Shown: positions 40,394 to 51,491, counted from the stretch's first letter. The stretch is 64,000 nucleotides of DNA from Histomonas meleagridis (GCA_020186115.1 WSYJ01000113.1:248001-312000); one strand, 5' to 3'. Notes: a model not told the origin generated them from the sequence alone. Numbers and translations: made by a program.

Positions 40394-41515
40394 ATGGGGA
40401 ATAGTCCATCTCACTCTTCATCTTTAGTGTCTCCACCCGAAGCTAGTAATGATCCTGAACAGCTTCTATCTTTTAAGATGCTTTCAAAATTATTAAAAGA
40501 AAACGACAACATTGTTATTTCACCTTATTCTTCTTATGTCACTCTTATAATGGTAGCTTCTATATGTCCAGAATCCCCTCGAAAGCAAATCTTAGAAGCG
40601 CTCAATATGCAACCGAATTTAACATCCGAAGATATTCTTAATTCTCTACAAAATTTATCCAAAAAAATTGAAAAATCAACTGAAATTGTTATCCGAAGTT
40701 GCAACAATATTTGGCCACGAAAAGATAGTAACATAAATATTTTTCAACCACTAAAAGATTTTCTTGGTATTGAAGTTACTCCTGTTGAATTTCCTCAACC
40801 AGGATGTGATCAAATCAATCAAAAAGTATTCGAACTAACAGAAGGATGTATCAAAGATCTTCTTCAGCCTTCAGATCTAATTGATTGTAAATATGTAATT
40901 ACAAATGCACTTTACTTCAATTCTGATTGGTTTCGTCAATTTGATTGTGATTGTACTAAAGAGCGAACATTTTATTTTTTTAAAGGCAAGCAACAAACTG
41001 AATTTATTACCCAAACCAGAGATTTTATGCATTACCAAAATACTGACTTCCAAATTCTTTGTATGGATTATTCTGATGATGATTACTGTATGTATATATT
41101 TCTTCCTAAAAGTAAAAGCATTAATTCCTTTATTAAATTAAAAGATACACTTATATTATATTGTGGATATTATATCAAGCAACTTAAATGTGAAAAAGTT
41201 ATTGTGAACTTGCCAAAGTTTAAATACGAATGGGGAACACAATCTCTGAAAGACGTATTAATCGACTTAGGAATTAGTGAAGTTTTTACACCTAAAGAAG
41301 GACAATTTTACATATCCAATATATTACAAAAGGTATTTATTGAAGTAAATGAAAAAGGGACAACAGCAGCAGCAGCAACTGCTGTAGTTACAATGGAAAC
41401 TGCATCAATGATTTCGAGTGAACCTGTTTCATTCAATGCTGACCATCCTTTCATTTTTACAATAGCAAATAAGAATGGTACAATATTATTCGCTGGTTCA
41501 TTTCAAAAACCTTAA
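40394..41515 (+). CDS. Serpin with inhibitory-type hinge and N-myristoylation motif
   Basis: 373 residues, the normal serpin length. Landmarks: NIVISPYSSYVTLIMV (helix B region), NALYFNSDWFRQFD (breach), LPKFKYEW, the hinge EVNEKGTTAAAATAVV and the C-terminal ADHPFIFTIANKNGTILFAG. The hinge has Gly at P15, Thr at P14 and Ala at P12-P9, the pattern of inhibitory serpins that trap proteases. P1 falls at Thr or, counting from the C-terminal side, Met in TASMIS, so the target is unclear. There is no signal peptide. The N-terminus MGNSPSHSSS fits the N-myristoylation consensus (G2, small residue 3, Ser6), pointing to a membrane-attached cytosolic serpin. The stop TAA is followed by A. Confidence 0.93.
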   Translation: MGNSPSHSSSLVSPPEASNDPEQLLSFKMLSKLLKENDNIVISPYSSYVTLIMVASICPESPRKQILEALNMQPNLTSEDILNSLQNLSKKIEKSTEIVIRSCNNIWPRKDSNINIFQPLKDFLGIEVTPVEFPQPGCDQINQKVFELTEGCIKDLLQPSDLIDCKYVITNALYFNSDWFRQFDCDCTKERTFYFFKGKQQTEFITQTRDFMHYQNTDFQILCMDYSDDDYCMYIFLPKSKSINSFIKLKDTLILYCGYYIKQLKCEKVIVNLPKFKYEWGTQSLKDVLIDLGISEVFTPKEGQFYISNILQKVFIEVNEKGTTAAAATAVVTMETASMISSEPVSFNADHPFIFTIANKNGTILFAGSFQKP

Positions 41516-42295
41516 ACCATGTAATTGGTAAACATTTAATCTAATGATTTTAGAATAATTACATACGATTTAAAAAAACTTTTATTTGATTATTAATTTT
41601 ATCAAGAACTGAGAGGATTATAAACTTTTTTTCTGTTATTTTATGATACGAGAAAAAATGGATTTGTCTAAAAGCATTTTCAAATTCACAATATTATTAG
41701 ACTGCAATGAAAAAGGTGTTGGCCAACACCTCAGCATAACCCAAGCCCACACTGTAGTATTACTCATAGAGAACATATTTAGTAAGATATATTTACCAAA
41801 TTTTTTTCAATTTAATTTTGTAATTTTTGCAATACTCCTGTTTTCACTAACTTCACTGAGGAGAACGTTAACATGAAACAATATAATTTCTTGATTCTCT
41901 TTGCATATTTTAATTAATTCATATTCTTAGGATTGAACATATGTCAATATTTCAATCTGCTAACAAAATATATTAACATATAGATTTATCTATATTTCTA
42001 TTCTCTGTCTACAGGTTTCACGGCAGTCTAAGTATTTTATATTGATATAAAAATAAAGAATGAAAGAGTTTACCATTGGTTATTATAATCTTGCGATCTA
42101 ACCTTGAAAACCTTTGGTAATGAAGAAACAGTTCGTTGAAAAAAGTGAAGTAAGCAAAATCATCGTCTAGTCAAATTTTGTTGTAATATATTCAAAGGGA
42201 TTATTCATATTCAATTATTTGAATTGTGATTTAATTTTCTGAGAAGTTCATGGCCATGGTTTAAAACCAAATTCAATGACCATACCAGATTTTTC
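41516..42295. other. Intergenic region
   Basis: About 780 bases. A 77-codon plus-strand frame (41643-41876) has a hydrophobic second half but no family resemblance and no promoter-like site; I leave it uncalled. Confidence 0.45.
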
Positions 42296-44245
42296 ATGTC
42301 TATATATGAACAAGCTGCTCATACATATTCCTCAGAGTTTAGTTCAATAGACACAACCATCATTTCAAAAAAAGTTAGTGGAGACTTAGATCCAAAGAAA
42401 GAAATGAAAGCAAGACTTAAATTATATGGAATGTTAATGAAATACAGGAAAGCTGTCATTGGTATATTTCCTTCCTTTATATTTGGTGCTGCTCCAATCA
42501 TTACTTTTACATTTTTGGGTAAAGTTATTACATGTTTAGGAATTCATATTTCATCAAATGGAGAAATTGATGTATTTGGTGATATAGAAAACTATTCCTT
42601 AGGTTTATTAGGTGTAGCTGTTATTCTTTGTGTATGTAAATTTTTTGATAGTTTTTTATGGATTCGGGTGGGATCTGAATTTACCACAGATTTAAAGGCA
42701 AAAGTATTTGACAAGTTGATGAGAAGCGAAGTAACATATTTTGATGTTACATCGATTGGAACTATATTAACATTATTAGGAGAAGAATCACAATCAGTTC
42801 AAGATAATTTTGGCATTACGAAAGGAAATCAGTTTCAATATATCGGACAAATGCTTTCAGGTTTTATCCTTACATATGTTTTTGCATGGAAACTTGGACT
42901 AATTATCACATGCATTATTCCGTACACAGTATTTTTCATTTTTATATTCAGTAAATTTATTGATCGCCATATTAACTTACGGTTTATATATGTTTCAGAT
43001 TCAATGACAATCGCAGAAGAAACGTTATCAACAATTCGAACTGTCCGAGGGTTTAATCGTGAAGATTCCGAATATAAGCGATTTTCTGATAAAACTGATT
43101 TATCAACACGCGAATATAAAAAGTTTGGATTCTTTTTAGACAGTATGTTCAGTGTTGTATTAATTGGATTATGGGTTATCTTATTAGGTAATTTATATTA
43201 CGGCGCATTATTAGTCGATAAAGGCGAATTAGATTCAGGCACATTAATGTCTGTGTTTGGCTATATGACATTTGGCTCATTTTCAATCATTAATTTACAA
43301 ACATCATTACAAGGAGAACAAAAGGCGATTCATGCAGGCTCAAGACTGTTAGAAATGATTGAACATGAATCATCGATTCCATTTGATGGAGGAGAAACTT
43401 TAGAAAACTTTAAAGGTCGAATTGAGTTTCGAAATGTTTCATTTAAATATCCAACACGCGATTCATATGTATTAAAGAATGTATCATTTGTTATTAAGCC
43501 TGGTCAAATGGGTGCTTTAGTTGGGCATTCAGGATCTGGTAAGTCGACATGTGTACAATTACTTGAACGATTTTATGATGTAACTGATGGACAAATATTA
43601 TTAGATGGGCATGACATTAAAACTTTAGATCCGCATTGGTTACATCAAAAAATTGGATTAGTATCACAAGAACCGATTTTGTTCCAATTAAGTATCAAGA
43701 ATAACATTAAATATGGAATTAGAGATGCAACTGATGAAATGATTCGAGAAGCTGCTGAAAAAGCAAATGCATTAAAATTCATCGAGAAATTGGATGGAAA
43801 ATTCGATTATTTCGTTGGTGAAAAAGGCGATACACTGAGTGGTGGACAAAGACAAAGAATTGCAATCGCAAGAGCTTTGATTAAGGATCCGGTGATACTG
43901 ATTACTGATGAAGCAACTTCTGCTTTGGACGCTGCAAGCGAAAAGAAGGTCCAAGCTGCTTTGGACAAAGTAATGATGAATCGAACTGCTGTTGTCGTGG
44001 CGCATAGATTAAGTACTATACGAAACGCAAATATAATTTATGTGTTCGATGCAGGCGAAATCGTCGAAGTTGGTAATCATCAGTCGCTGATTGAGAAGAA
44101 AGGACATTACTATGATTTGGTGAAAAGACAACTTGAAGAAGGAACAAAAGAACAAAATGATGATGATAACAATCATAAAGTTAAAGTTAAAGCTAAAGAA
44201 TTAAGTTCAAGTTCATCTTCATCAAGTGAATCATCAGATAGTTAA
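42296..44245 (+). CDS. ABC half-transporter (ABCB type)
   Basis: 649 residues: a membrane domain of about six segments (60-345) followed by a nucleotide-binding domain. Motifs: Walker A GHSGSGKST (about 409), Q-loop VSQEPILF, signature LSGGQRQRIAIARAL (about 513), Walker B VILITDEATSALD and the H-loop Val-Ala-His-Arg. Order (TMD-NBD) and the RNVSFKYPTR start of the NBD match ABCB exporters such as MDR/TAP half-transporters, which dimerise to export lipids, peptides or drugs. Walker B has Thr where Leu/Phe is usual before Asp-Glu. The tail is highly charged and ends in a Ser run (SSSSSSSSESSDS). The substrate cannot be told from sequence. The stop TAA is followed by A. Confidence 0.93.
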   Translation: MSIYEQAAHTYSSEFSSIDTTIISKKVSGDLDPKKEMKARLKLYGMLMKYRKAVIGIFPSFIFGAAPIITFTFLGKVITCLGIHISSNGEIDVFGDIENYSLGLLGVAVILCVCKFFDSFLWIRVGSEFTTDLKAKVFDKLMRSEVTYFDVTSIGTILTLLGEESQSVQDNFGITKGNQFQYIGQMLSGFILTYVFAWKLGLIITCIIPYTVFFIFIFSKFIDRHINLRFIYVSDSMTIAEETLSTIRTVRGFNREDSEYKRFSDKTDLSTREYKKFGFFLDSMFSVVLIGLWVILLGNLYYGALLVDKGELDSGTLMSVFGYMTFGSFSIINLQTSLQGEQKAIHAGSRLLEMIEHESSIPFDGGETLENFKGRIEFRNVSFKYPTRDSYVLKNVSFVIKPGQMGALVGHSGSGKSTCVQLLERFYDVTDGQILLDGHDIKTLDPHWLHQKIGLVSQEPILFQLSIKNNIKYGIRDATDEMIREAAEKANALKFIEKLDGKFDYFVGEKGDTLSGGQRQRIAIARALIKDPVILITDEATSALDAASEKKVQAALDKVMMNRTAVVVAHRLSTIRNANIIYVFDAGEIVEVGNHQSLIEKKGHYYDLVKRQLEEGTKEQNDDDNNHKVKVKAKELSSSSSSSSESSDS

Positions 44246-44724
44246 AATTATAATAGAAATAAAAATTTAATATAAATAAAGTCTAAATAGAAATAATCAT
44301 TGTCAATGTGATCATTGTTAACAAAGTAATTCAAATAATTTCCAATAAGTAAAAGCACTATCAATACCTCTATTTCTGAATAAACGCCGATTTCGAATCA
44401 AGTTTATATTCTCTTCAAAAGATAGAAGAACAATTGTTAACAAACTCAAATTTGCGGGATATCCCACTGAAAGATTTTTACACTAATTTATTGAATGATT
44501 AACAATTTGAGTTTTGGGATTTACTGGATTATTGAACAATACATAAGATAATCATACACAACTGATCGGATTATGTGATTTTGTGAATAATTCTTGTTAA
44601 ACACTGATAAAAAATGGAGATTTAATATATTTTATTAAAATGTTTCTGCTGGGTATGGTTAAAGGGGTTTTCGTTAAATTTCTTCATATTCAAAATAATT
44701 TAATTTCAACGTTCATTTTCATTT
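44246..44724. other. Intergenic region
   Basis: About 480 bases between convergent genes; nothing recognised. Confidence 0.5.
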
Positions 44725-46611
44725 TTAATAACTTTTCTTCTTTTTGAATATTATCACAATCATGATCACAATAGCCACAAATATTAAACACCCGATCACT
44801 ATTCCAGCTATAGTTCCGTTGCTTAATCCTTTACTTTCTGGCACATATTTCACTAGTCCTATTTCGTTAATATCGATAATCGGGAATCCGTCTTTTGCCG
44901 CATCGCTCTCAGCTTTCAGTGTATAAATTCCGTTTTGGAAATCTACGAAGTCATCTTCTGTAACGTTATACATTTTCCCGAATGTCCATTCTTGGGAAAC
45001 GCCTTTCGATATCACTCCTCCATCCAACGATACCCAATTGCCGACAGTTCCTGATGAGTTAAGCATCATATCGATTCCAGATTCCTTAAATTTGCTATCG
45101 ACGATTCTCAAGCCCGGATAAGTCTTGAACCAAAGCGATGAATTCGCATAGCCTAAATCGACGTATCTTTGGTATAATGTTTCTTTATTTGTTTTCGAAC
45201 GTCCACATCGATCATCATACCAAAACGAGCGCGTGTTATTAATAAATATATTATTATTAAGTACAAAATCTCGGCCGCCACCCATTTGCGTCGAATATAC
45301 ATTATTAACAAAAATGTTCTCATGAATATACGTCTCTGAAAGACAATCATCATTATATACTGCAACATTAGCACGTCCTTTAACACCATTATCATGGAAA
45401 TAATTCCGACGAATTGTGGTGCCACGAACAGTATAATCTCGTCCACTATAGATGACACCAGCATCATTCGTGTCCATAAGAATATTAGCAAATTCATTGT
45501 ACTCAATTAGATGATTATTACCACTAAATGCAAATGCTTCATGATGACAATGTGTGATCTTACAATGTGTAACATTAATCCCAACGCCACTAATAGAGAC
45601 AGCAGGCTTGTATACACGTGACCAATTACCAAACCAATCAAAAGAACAATTATAAATCCTATTATTATAAGATGTGAGCGTTTCTCGATCACCGCCGGAA
45701 AGAGTTACGCAACCGTCGAAAACCGTCTCAAAAGTGCTCGATTCAAGAGATATGTCATGTCCTGAAAGTGACATACAAGTAGTGCCAAGGTATTTCATGT
45801 GGACATCCTTAATTGTGATATTGTTTCCCGTAATAGAGATTGGCTGGCCAATTGTTGATTCAATGTTAAATCCTTCGATTGTGACATTTTCAACATTGGT
45901 TCCATAAAACATATTGTCAGTAAAAGTGGACAAGAGAACTTCATTGAAACTTTGGGATGGTGGTATAAAGTAAACCATGAGTGAATTATAATCAAGATAA
46001 AATTCACCAGGACTTGTCATCTCTTCAAGAATGTGGTAGAAAAAGAAACGCTGGCCTTGTGTACCTTGGACATTATATGGTACTTTGGCAGTGTCATTGG
46101 TAATTGTAACAGGCATGTGATTTGCAGCCCAGTCATAATTCCACATTCCAAATGCCCAAATATCATCTAGAGATGCCCAATTTTGTAAGTGTGTGTTGTT
46201 GAAGCGAAAACCGACATTTTGTACTGATGTAGTCGTATTTAATATTCTAAGATACTCACCAAATTTGGGGTATTGTGGTACATTCATTTGTACACCATCA
46301 ATATATAATTGAGCATGTGACCCTTTTTCATTTCCACCAAATCCACGCTTTTTGAAATACTCAGGATTTTGAATTAAATTTTGACGCAAATCACATTCCC
46401 AAACTTGGCCGCGGACAGATTCATCAATTCTTTCTCGTACCGTTCCATCAGTGAGCTTCCTACAAAATCGAAGTTTTTTAGCGCCAATAAAACGACTTCC
46501 TTTTTCTGCTATATAATGTGTATTGCTTTCAACTGTATACCTACTGGTAAAGAAATAATCGCCTGCAGGGAATCTTACAATTTGTTCCGAAACCAAAAAA
46601 AGCAAAAACAT
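44725..46611 (-). CDS. Membrane-anchored right-handed beta-helix protein, glycosidase-like
   Basis: 628 residues. A short hydrophobic N-terminus (MFLLFLVSEQ) is a possible minimal signal peptide. An early segment with SPGEFYLDYNSLMVYFIPP is followed from about residue 235 by parallel beta-helix turns (NVTIEGFNIES, NITIKDVHMKY, NDAGVIYSGRDYTVRGTTIR, NYFHDN, MGGGRDFVLNNNIFINN). The order resembles beta-helix glycoside hydrolases such as GH141/GH120 rather than pectate lyases. It has many N-glycosylation sequons. One membrane helix (about 598-622) and a short basic tail (KKKKSY) put the enzyme domain outside the cell. An N-terminal extension or another beta-helix family cannot be excluded. TAA is followed by A. 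Confidence 0.78.
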   Translation of the reverse strand: MFLLFLVSEQIVRFPAGDYFFTSRYTVESNTHYIAEKGSRFIGAKKLRFCRKLTDGTVRERIDESVRGQVWECDLRQNLIQNPEYFKKRGFGGNEKGSHAQLYIDGVQMNVPQYPKFGEYLRILNTTTSVQNVGFRFNNTHLQNWASLDDIWAFGMWNYDWAANHMPVTITNDTAKVPYNVQGTQGQRFFFYHILEEMTSPGEFYLDYNSLMVYFIPPSQSFNEVLLSTFTDNMFYGTNVENVTIEGFNIESTIGQPISITGNNITIKDVHMKYLGTTCMSLSGHDISLESSTFETVFDGCVTLSGGDRETLTSYNNRIYNCSFDWFGNWSRVYKPAVSISGVGINVTHCKITHCHHEAFAFSGNNHLIEYNEFANILMDTNDAGVIYSGRDYTVRGTTIRRNYFHDNGVKGRANVAVYNDDCLSETYIHENIFVNNVYSTQMGGGRDFVLNNNIFINNTRSFWYDDRCGRSKTNKETLYQRYVDLGYANSSLWFKTYPGLRIVDSKFKESGIDMMLNSSGTVGNWVSLDGGVISKGVSQEWTFGKMYNVTEDDFVDFQNGIYTLKAESDAAKDGFPIIDINEIGLVKYVPESKGLSNGTIAGIVIGCLIFVAIVIMIVIIFKKKKSY

Positions 46612-48088
46612 TTTCTGGAAACGTTTCAGAATTCTGAATTTATCTCAATTTCTGAGCTATTGAAATTTCACTGCGAGGTGACATTCGATTTGGGTTTGAC
46701 TGTTAACATGGTGTCACTTGGATATTTCAAATTACTATTTTGAACCTCAAAATCTTTGGTTCAACATCATTCTTTGATAATTCTTGGATGGGTTCATAAT
46801 TTGGTAAATCAAATTTTCAGTGAAATTGTGTTAATATTTAAAATATGTGGATGATTTAGATAGGGTAAATTTTTTGCTTCTTTCAAATTATATTCAATCA
46901 TATTCACAAGAAGATAACAAGATGCTTGCTTTTTCTTATTTCGAAATTGTTCAAAAACATTAAATATTTTTGACTTAGTATTATGCTTCAATCACCTTTA
47001 CAAAATTTAAATATGTTTCTAGAAACACTAGTGATTTCATTTTTACTGGAAAAAAAAATAATATCATCGCTAAAATGAAATTTCTATGTTAGAGAATATT
47101 TTTCATTAAGTTGGTAAATTATTTACTGATTGAGTAACAATATTTTTGTTCATGTCAAATATAATATGTTCAAACTCTATAAATAATTTCCATTTTGGGA
47201 TTTTTGATTTTTAGATACTGGTTTTTTTTTATTTTTTGTTTTATCCTTTTTATTTCATATGCTTTGTTTGATGTAATTTTTTTTTTATATCTTGTATTGA
47301 GAATTCACAACATAATTCATTAAATAACAGTGTTTTTTCATCTTTTGATTAGAAATTTTTTAACATTGTTATGTATTCTAATTCTTTTAGTAAGGATTTT
47401 TTATTTTTGATATTGAATGATTAATTCCCTTTATAAGAATCAATTCTTACAGGAAAATATTATATTCATTAATTATACAAAGTTGATTTAATAAGATCAA
47501 AATACATTAAAAATGGTTGGGAATAAAAAAATATGAATTTTTTATTTACTCAAAAATGCTTGATGAAAAAAGTGATAGAAATATATGTAATTTTAAAATT
47601 CAACCTAATGAAAGAAGAATCAAACGTTTAATCTAAATGATTGAAATTATATTCTATTAATAATAATAATAATGTTAACATTTTATTCTAAACTTATTAC
47701 TTATCATAAATCGATTTATATTACATTTCACTTATATTTTTATCATGATCAATAAAAAAATAAAAATACAAAACAAAATCACACTTAGGAGCGGATAAAC
47801 AGAACATACTCATAATCATAGTGTTGGGTGAATCTTTTTATGTAAACAAGAATAAACAATCATTCATACATGCACAGAAATATTAAAATAGGGAAAGTGC
47901 ACATGTAAAAAATAGTATAAAAAACAATGAAAAGAATGTTCTATCTGAGCATATCAATATTTATCAAAAGAAATAAAGAGTTCATTATAATGCATTATCT
48001 CAATTAAGTCAAAAGCATTTTTTATTTATTATTTTGTGATCTCATTAGATTTCTCATGACTTAAAAAAATGGCCATGGTAAAATAACT
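46612..48088. other. Long gene-free stretch
   Basis: About 1.5 kb, strongly AT-rich, with T- and A-runs. Open frames here are short and low-complexity. No repeat, RNA gene or decayed family recognised. Confidence 0.5.
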
Positions 48089-48634
48089 TTAATGAATATT
48101 ATACAATTCTTCAACCTTTTGTCTATACTTTTGATCAAGATTGCTTTTGTCCATCCAATTGATAATTATTTGAACTATCTCATCATCCGTTGGTTCCCTT
48201 ATTTGGACGTACTCAATATCTGATGGCATTGGAAGGGATCTGACCATTTCAACAACTTCTGGTTGCTGAATGAAATTAATATTTTGATACAAAATCAAAA
48301 TATTTTGAGCAATTATTGGTGCTGCTTTATCTTTGGAAAAAATAGTCCAACTGTCAAGAATGGTTGATAAGGAGTCTTTAACTTTTTCAAGAGATTGTAT
48401 TCTTATATCAATGTTGTATTTCCTTTTAGCATATTTAGTAATTTTATACTTGTCTCCTTGAAGTAGTGAATTGTGCAGAAGATTATTTATTGATTCAGAA
48501 GTTCTGATTAAGGATCCCAGATCTGATCTTACATAACTTACCATAATACGGAATTCATTCTTTTTCTTTTCGTTTCTTTGGCTGTCAGTAAATGAGAACA
48601 ACCATGCAAGTACTCTTTCAATGAAGTTCGTCAT
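48089..48634 (-). CDS. Small helical protein, possibly ESCRT-III-like
   Basis: 181 residues, all helical, beginning MTNFIERVLAWLFSFTDSQR. A long charged helix pair follows (KNEFRIMVSYVRSDLGSLIR, then KYAKRKYNIDIRIQSLEKVK), then a linker and a C-terminal helix (DEIVQIIINWMDKS). Size and the Ala/Lys helix order recall Snf7-type ESCRT-III (CHMP) subunits, but the basic N-terminus is weak and I see no clear MIM motif. It could be another small coiled-coil protein. An M3-like octamer lies 54 bases upstream. CAT-TAA is followed by A. Confidence 0.55.
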   Translation of the reverse strand: MTNFIERVLAWLFSFTDSQRNEKKKNEFRIMVSYVRSDLGSLIRTSESINNLLHNSLLQGDKYKITKYAKRKYNIDIRIQSLEKVKDSLSTILDSWTIFSKDKAAPIIAQNILILYQNINFIQQPEVVEMVRSLPMPSDIEYVQIREPTDDEIVQIIINWMDKSNLDQKYRQKVEELYNIH

Positions 48635-48687
48635 GAGGATTAAAAAAATTTATGAATCGACCTTTTGATAAGTTTACAACATAATAT

Positions 48688-48695
48688 AAACGGCC
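48688..48695 (-). promoter_or_regulatory. M3-like octamer
   Basis: AAACGGCC (minus strand GGCCGTTT), identical to the second site before the armadillo-like gene at 23584-23591, 54 bases upstream of the ATG at 48634. Confidence 0.45.
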
Positions 48696-49186
48696 TCGAG
48701 TTAAAGGCGTATTCAATTTCCGGTGAAGAAAATTTTTGCGTGAAAACTAAAACTCTTTTTTCAAAAGTGAATGGTATTTATTGATTATCATTACTGCCGT
48801 GCACTTTTGTCCTTACTGCAGTGGAAGTAGCGTATGATCAAATTTCTTGATGAAAATCAATTGGTATTTGGTCGGAAGTTAGGACGATAGTTATAAGAAC
48901 ATGTGTCATATTACGCGTAATCGCATCATACAAAATATTGCAACGCAATTTTTAAATAAATTTTTATTATTCAAATATATTTTCCAAAGTATTTTAAGTA
49001 TTTTCAGCGTGATTCATGACCTAATGAATAATTGTCGTACAATCGCTTGATAGCATCAGTCGACTCCACTAATTGCCAAACGAATATGTTCTGAAATCAG
49101 TATCAATTATAATGCAAAAATCAGGAAATGTAAATACATGCAGAAGCTCATCATCAAAGATTGGAATGGATGACCTTTTTTGATGT
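48696..49186. other. Intergenic region
   Basis: No gene seen between the helical protein and the RCC1-like relic. Confidence 0.45.
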
Positions 49187-50107
49187 TATTCGCCAAGAGT
49201 TCCAAAGATATAAACCTCTTTTTGCATTGTGGAGTCACAACTTTTAACTTCATTAAATAAATTACCGCCTTTAAGTGCAATTGATGGTACTATGATGGGG
49301 AAAATATTTCTGTCTTCTTTGCTGATAAAAGCAGTGTGGTTTTCAAGTAAAACCGATAGAAACCGTTTTTAGCTCAGAATCAAAATGCTGAGTAATGGGA
49401 GAAAAGCTACTTAAATCAGGCCAATAAATGACTAAACTATCATCAGAAATAATTGCAAAAGATTTGTTATATGATGCTATAGGTTTTGCTGTCAGATTCT
49501 CTATTTGGGTTGGAATATTATTCTGTGTGAATAAAAGACCTGAGCCAAAAAGCTTATTTTCTGTTGTTAACCAAACAGTAAAATCTTTGCCACATGCAAC
49601 AGATTTGAAATTTTGCTCCAATTTAATAGGATAAATTCATTTACAGTACTTTCGGTACTTTCTATACCTAACTGGAGTTTGCTGTTATTCCCGATTGCAA
49701 GACTCATATTTTTTTAAGAATAATTACTGAATGTGATTATGAAGAAGATCCAGAAATAATCGATCCATACTCTTTTTTGAGGTTTATTACTTGTGGCTCC
49801 TTTGAGTTTCCATATTGAGTGAATGAGTTTGGGATTGATCCATTATTTTGGATAAAAAGCAATTTTACGTAAAATAGCTATTTAGACATAAGCAAACCAT
49901 GTGATATTGTTTGACAAGGTCTGTTCCATTTTTCATGAAGCCGATAGTATCGTAGGATTTAAACGTTCAAAAAAAAATCTTTTGTTCAGCAAAAGACACC
50001 AAATTACTTATACCGCCGATTATTTATTCATGTTGCACAAACGTAAAACCATTACTTTTGAATATGTCAAGTGCATGATTCGAAAAATATTTTTCAAAAT
50101 CACATGA
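49187..50107 (-). pseudogene. RCC1-like repeat protein, multiply frameshifted
   Basis: The longest open piece (49343-49621) reads EQNFKSVACGKDFTVWLTTE then NKLFGSGLLFTQNNIPTQI, a typical RCC1 blade (V-A-C-G-x-x-F-T). After a break at 49343-49360 the reading continues VLLENHTAFISKEDRNIFP ... KEVYIFGTLGE-stop at 49187. Upstream, in other frames, are SLAIGNNSKLQLGIES and YGNSKEPQVINL. Near 49920-50100 comes a further piece (ALDIFKSNGFTFVQHE) that may belong. RCC1-like propellers act as Ran exchange factors or scaffolds; this copy cannot make one. Confidence 0.65.
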
Positions 50108-50842
50108 TCTCAATATGGGCTTAATCCAATCTATACGTTTCTAAAATGTTCAACAACTTGAAGAATTTTGTATGTAACAACACATTTGTTCCTTTATGTT
50201 TGTAATGTACAATTGACATACATTTTTTCAAAGTATGATGTATTCATTTTGATCCATTTTCTAGCAACAACTATAGTTAGAAACAGTATCGTTTTCATTA
50301 TTTTATATTTTTTCACTCCAAAACTATTCTAATCTATTTATTTTTTTGAACACGTAAAACAATCTAAACCCTGAAGAAATGCATCTCATTAATTAAAACT
50401 TTATTTTATATTAAAATACATCAAGTTAAATCTTTTAAGAAACACAAATTCATGATGACGAAAAAATACAAAATCTTTTTTTGTTCAAGAAATTAAAGAT
50501 AAAGAAAATAATTTATCGAACAATTGTTCTAATTCTTTGTTAACATATTGTAGATGACTATTTTGATTCATTCGTTCACTTCAGTCATAAAAAATTGTTG
50601 TCAAAATGGAGCGATTTGTTTAACTTTTATAAAACTTCCATTTTTATACAAACAGTAAAATGGAACGACATGAATTACAAAACAAATTGAAGCTCTAATT
50701 CAGCTCTATAGCACGTATTCATTATGTTATTTAAAAGTGGACGTGCTGCATTATGTGCATTTCTTTTCTTGTTATCATTATATGTTGCTTAAAAAGGTTT
50801 TAAGGGCAAATTGAAAAACTCCGATAAAACAACAATTTTTTA
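50108..50842. other. Intergenic region
   Basis: About 730 bases, AT-rich, nothing recognised. Confidence 0.45.
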
Positions 50843-50852
50843 ATGTTTAACC

Positions 50853-51452
50853 GTGAAATTTTTAACTTTTGTATTGGCCGATGCGTATTTGGTACGAGTC
50901 TTCAGCTATATTTCAGCTCGAAGCATGAAAATCCTTCATTTACTTGTCGTTTCGAATCTCGCAAGGCAATATAAAACTGACACAATGTTAAAGGCATCAT
51001 TTTTCCCCCAAATAGAAATATTAAAAATATCAAACAATAACAACAGCAAAGAGCTGACTCATCTACACTATGAAGAAGTTCCAATTTTTGAAATTATGAG
51101 AAAAAACTTTAATATATTTATCAATAATTACAAAGTTTTGATAAACCATTTGTTTTTAACCCACATGACTAACAGCAAATGTGCATCATTAGGACATGAT
51201 AATTATGGTGACAAGCTTAAATTTTCAAAATCAGATTTTCCAATTGTTACAAAAAGATACATTAAAACCAGCATAATTGTTAAAAAAGATATACCCCTGC
51301 AAACCCTGGACAAATCTCACGGTTATACATCCGTAATACGTTGGGGATTTTCATGCTTTTCCTTTATTCAAGAAGAAGGACCAAATATTTTCAATGTTTT
51401 ACTTCATTTAACCGTCATTTTTTCAATGATATTTCCAGTTATTTATAAATAA
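50853..51452 (+). CDS. Hypothetical ORF, doubtful
   Basis: A 199-codon frame that starts only through GTG; the first ATG in frame is at 50922. A second frame from an ATG at 50843 (MFNREIFNFCIGRCVFGTSL) also looks protein-like for 43 codons and ends at TAA near 50974. It may be a frameshifted gene whose N-terminus is in one frame and whose body (PIFEIMRKNFNIFINNYKVL, then DIPLQTLDKSHGYTSVIRWG) is in the other. It ends in a hydrophobic stretch. No family recognised. Confidence 0.3.
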   Translation: MKFLTFVLADAYLVRVFSYISARSMKILHLLVVSNLARQYKTDTMLKASFFPQIEILKISNNNNSKELTHLHYEEVPIFEIMRKNFNIFINNYKVLINHLFLTHMTNSKCASLGHDNYGDKLKFSKSDFPIVTKRYIKTSIIVKKDIPLQTLDKSHGYTSVIRWGFSCFSFIQEEGPNIFNVLLHLTVIFSMIFPVIYK

Positions 51453-51491
51453 CATCAAATTTTATCAGAAAAATACAATTTCAGTTCAGAA

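Noticed and set aside
41643-41876. 77-codon ORF after the serpin gene
   Set aside because: No promoter-like site or domain; length expected by chance.
49371-49378. AACCGTTT, an M3 match
   Set aside because: Lies inside the RCC1-like pseudogene reading, not before a start codon.
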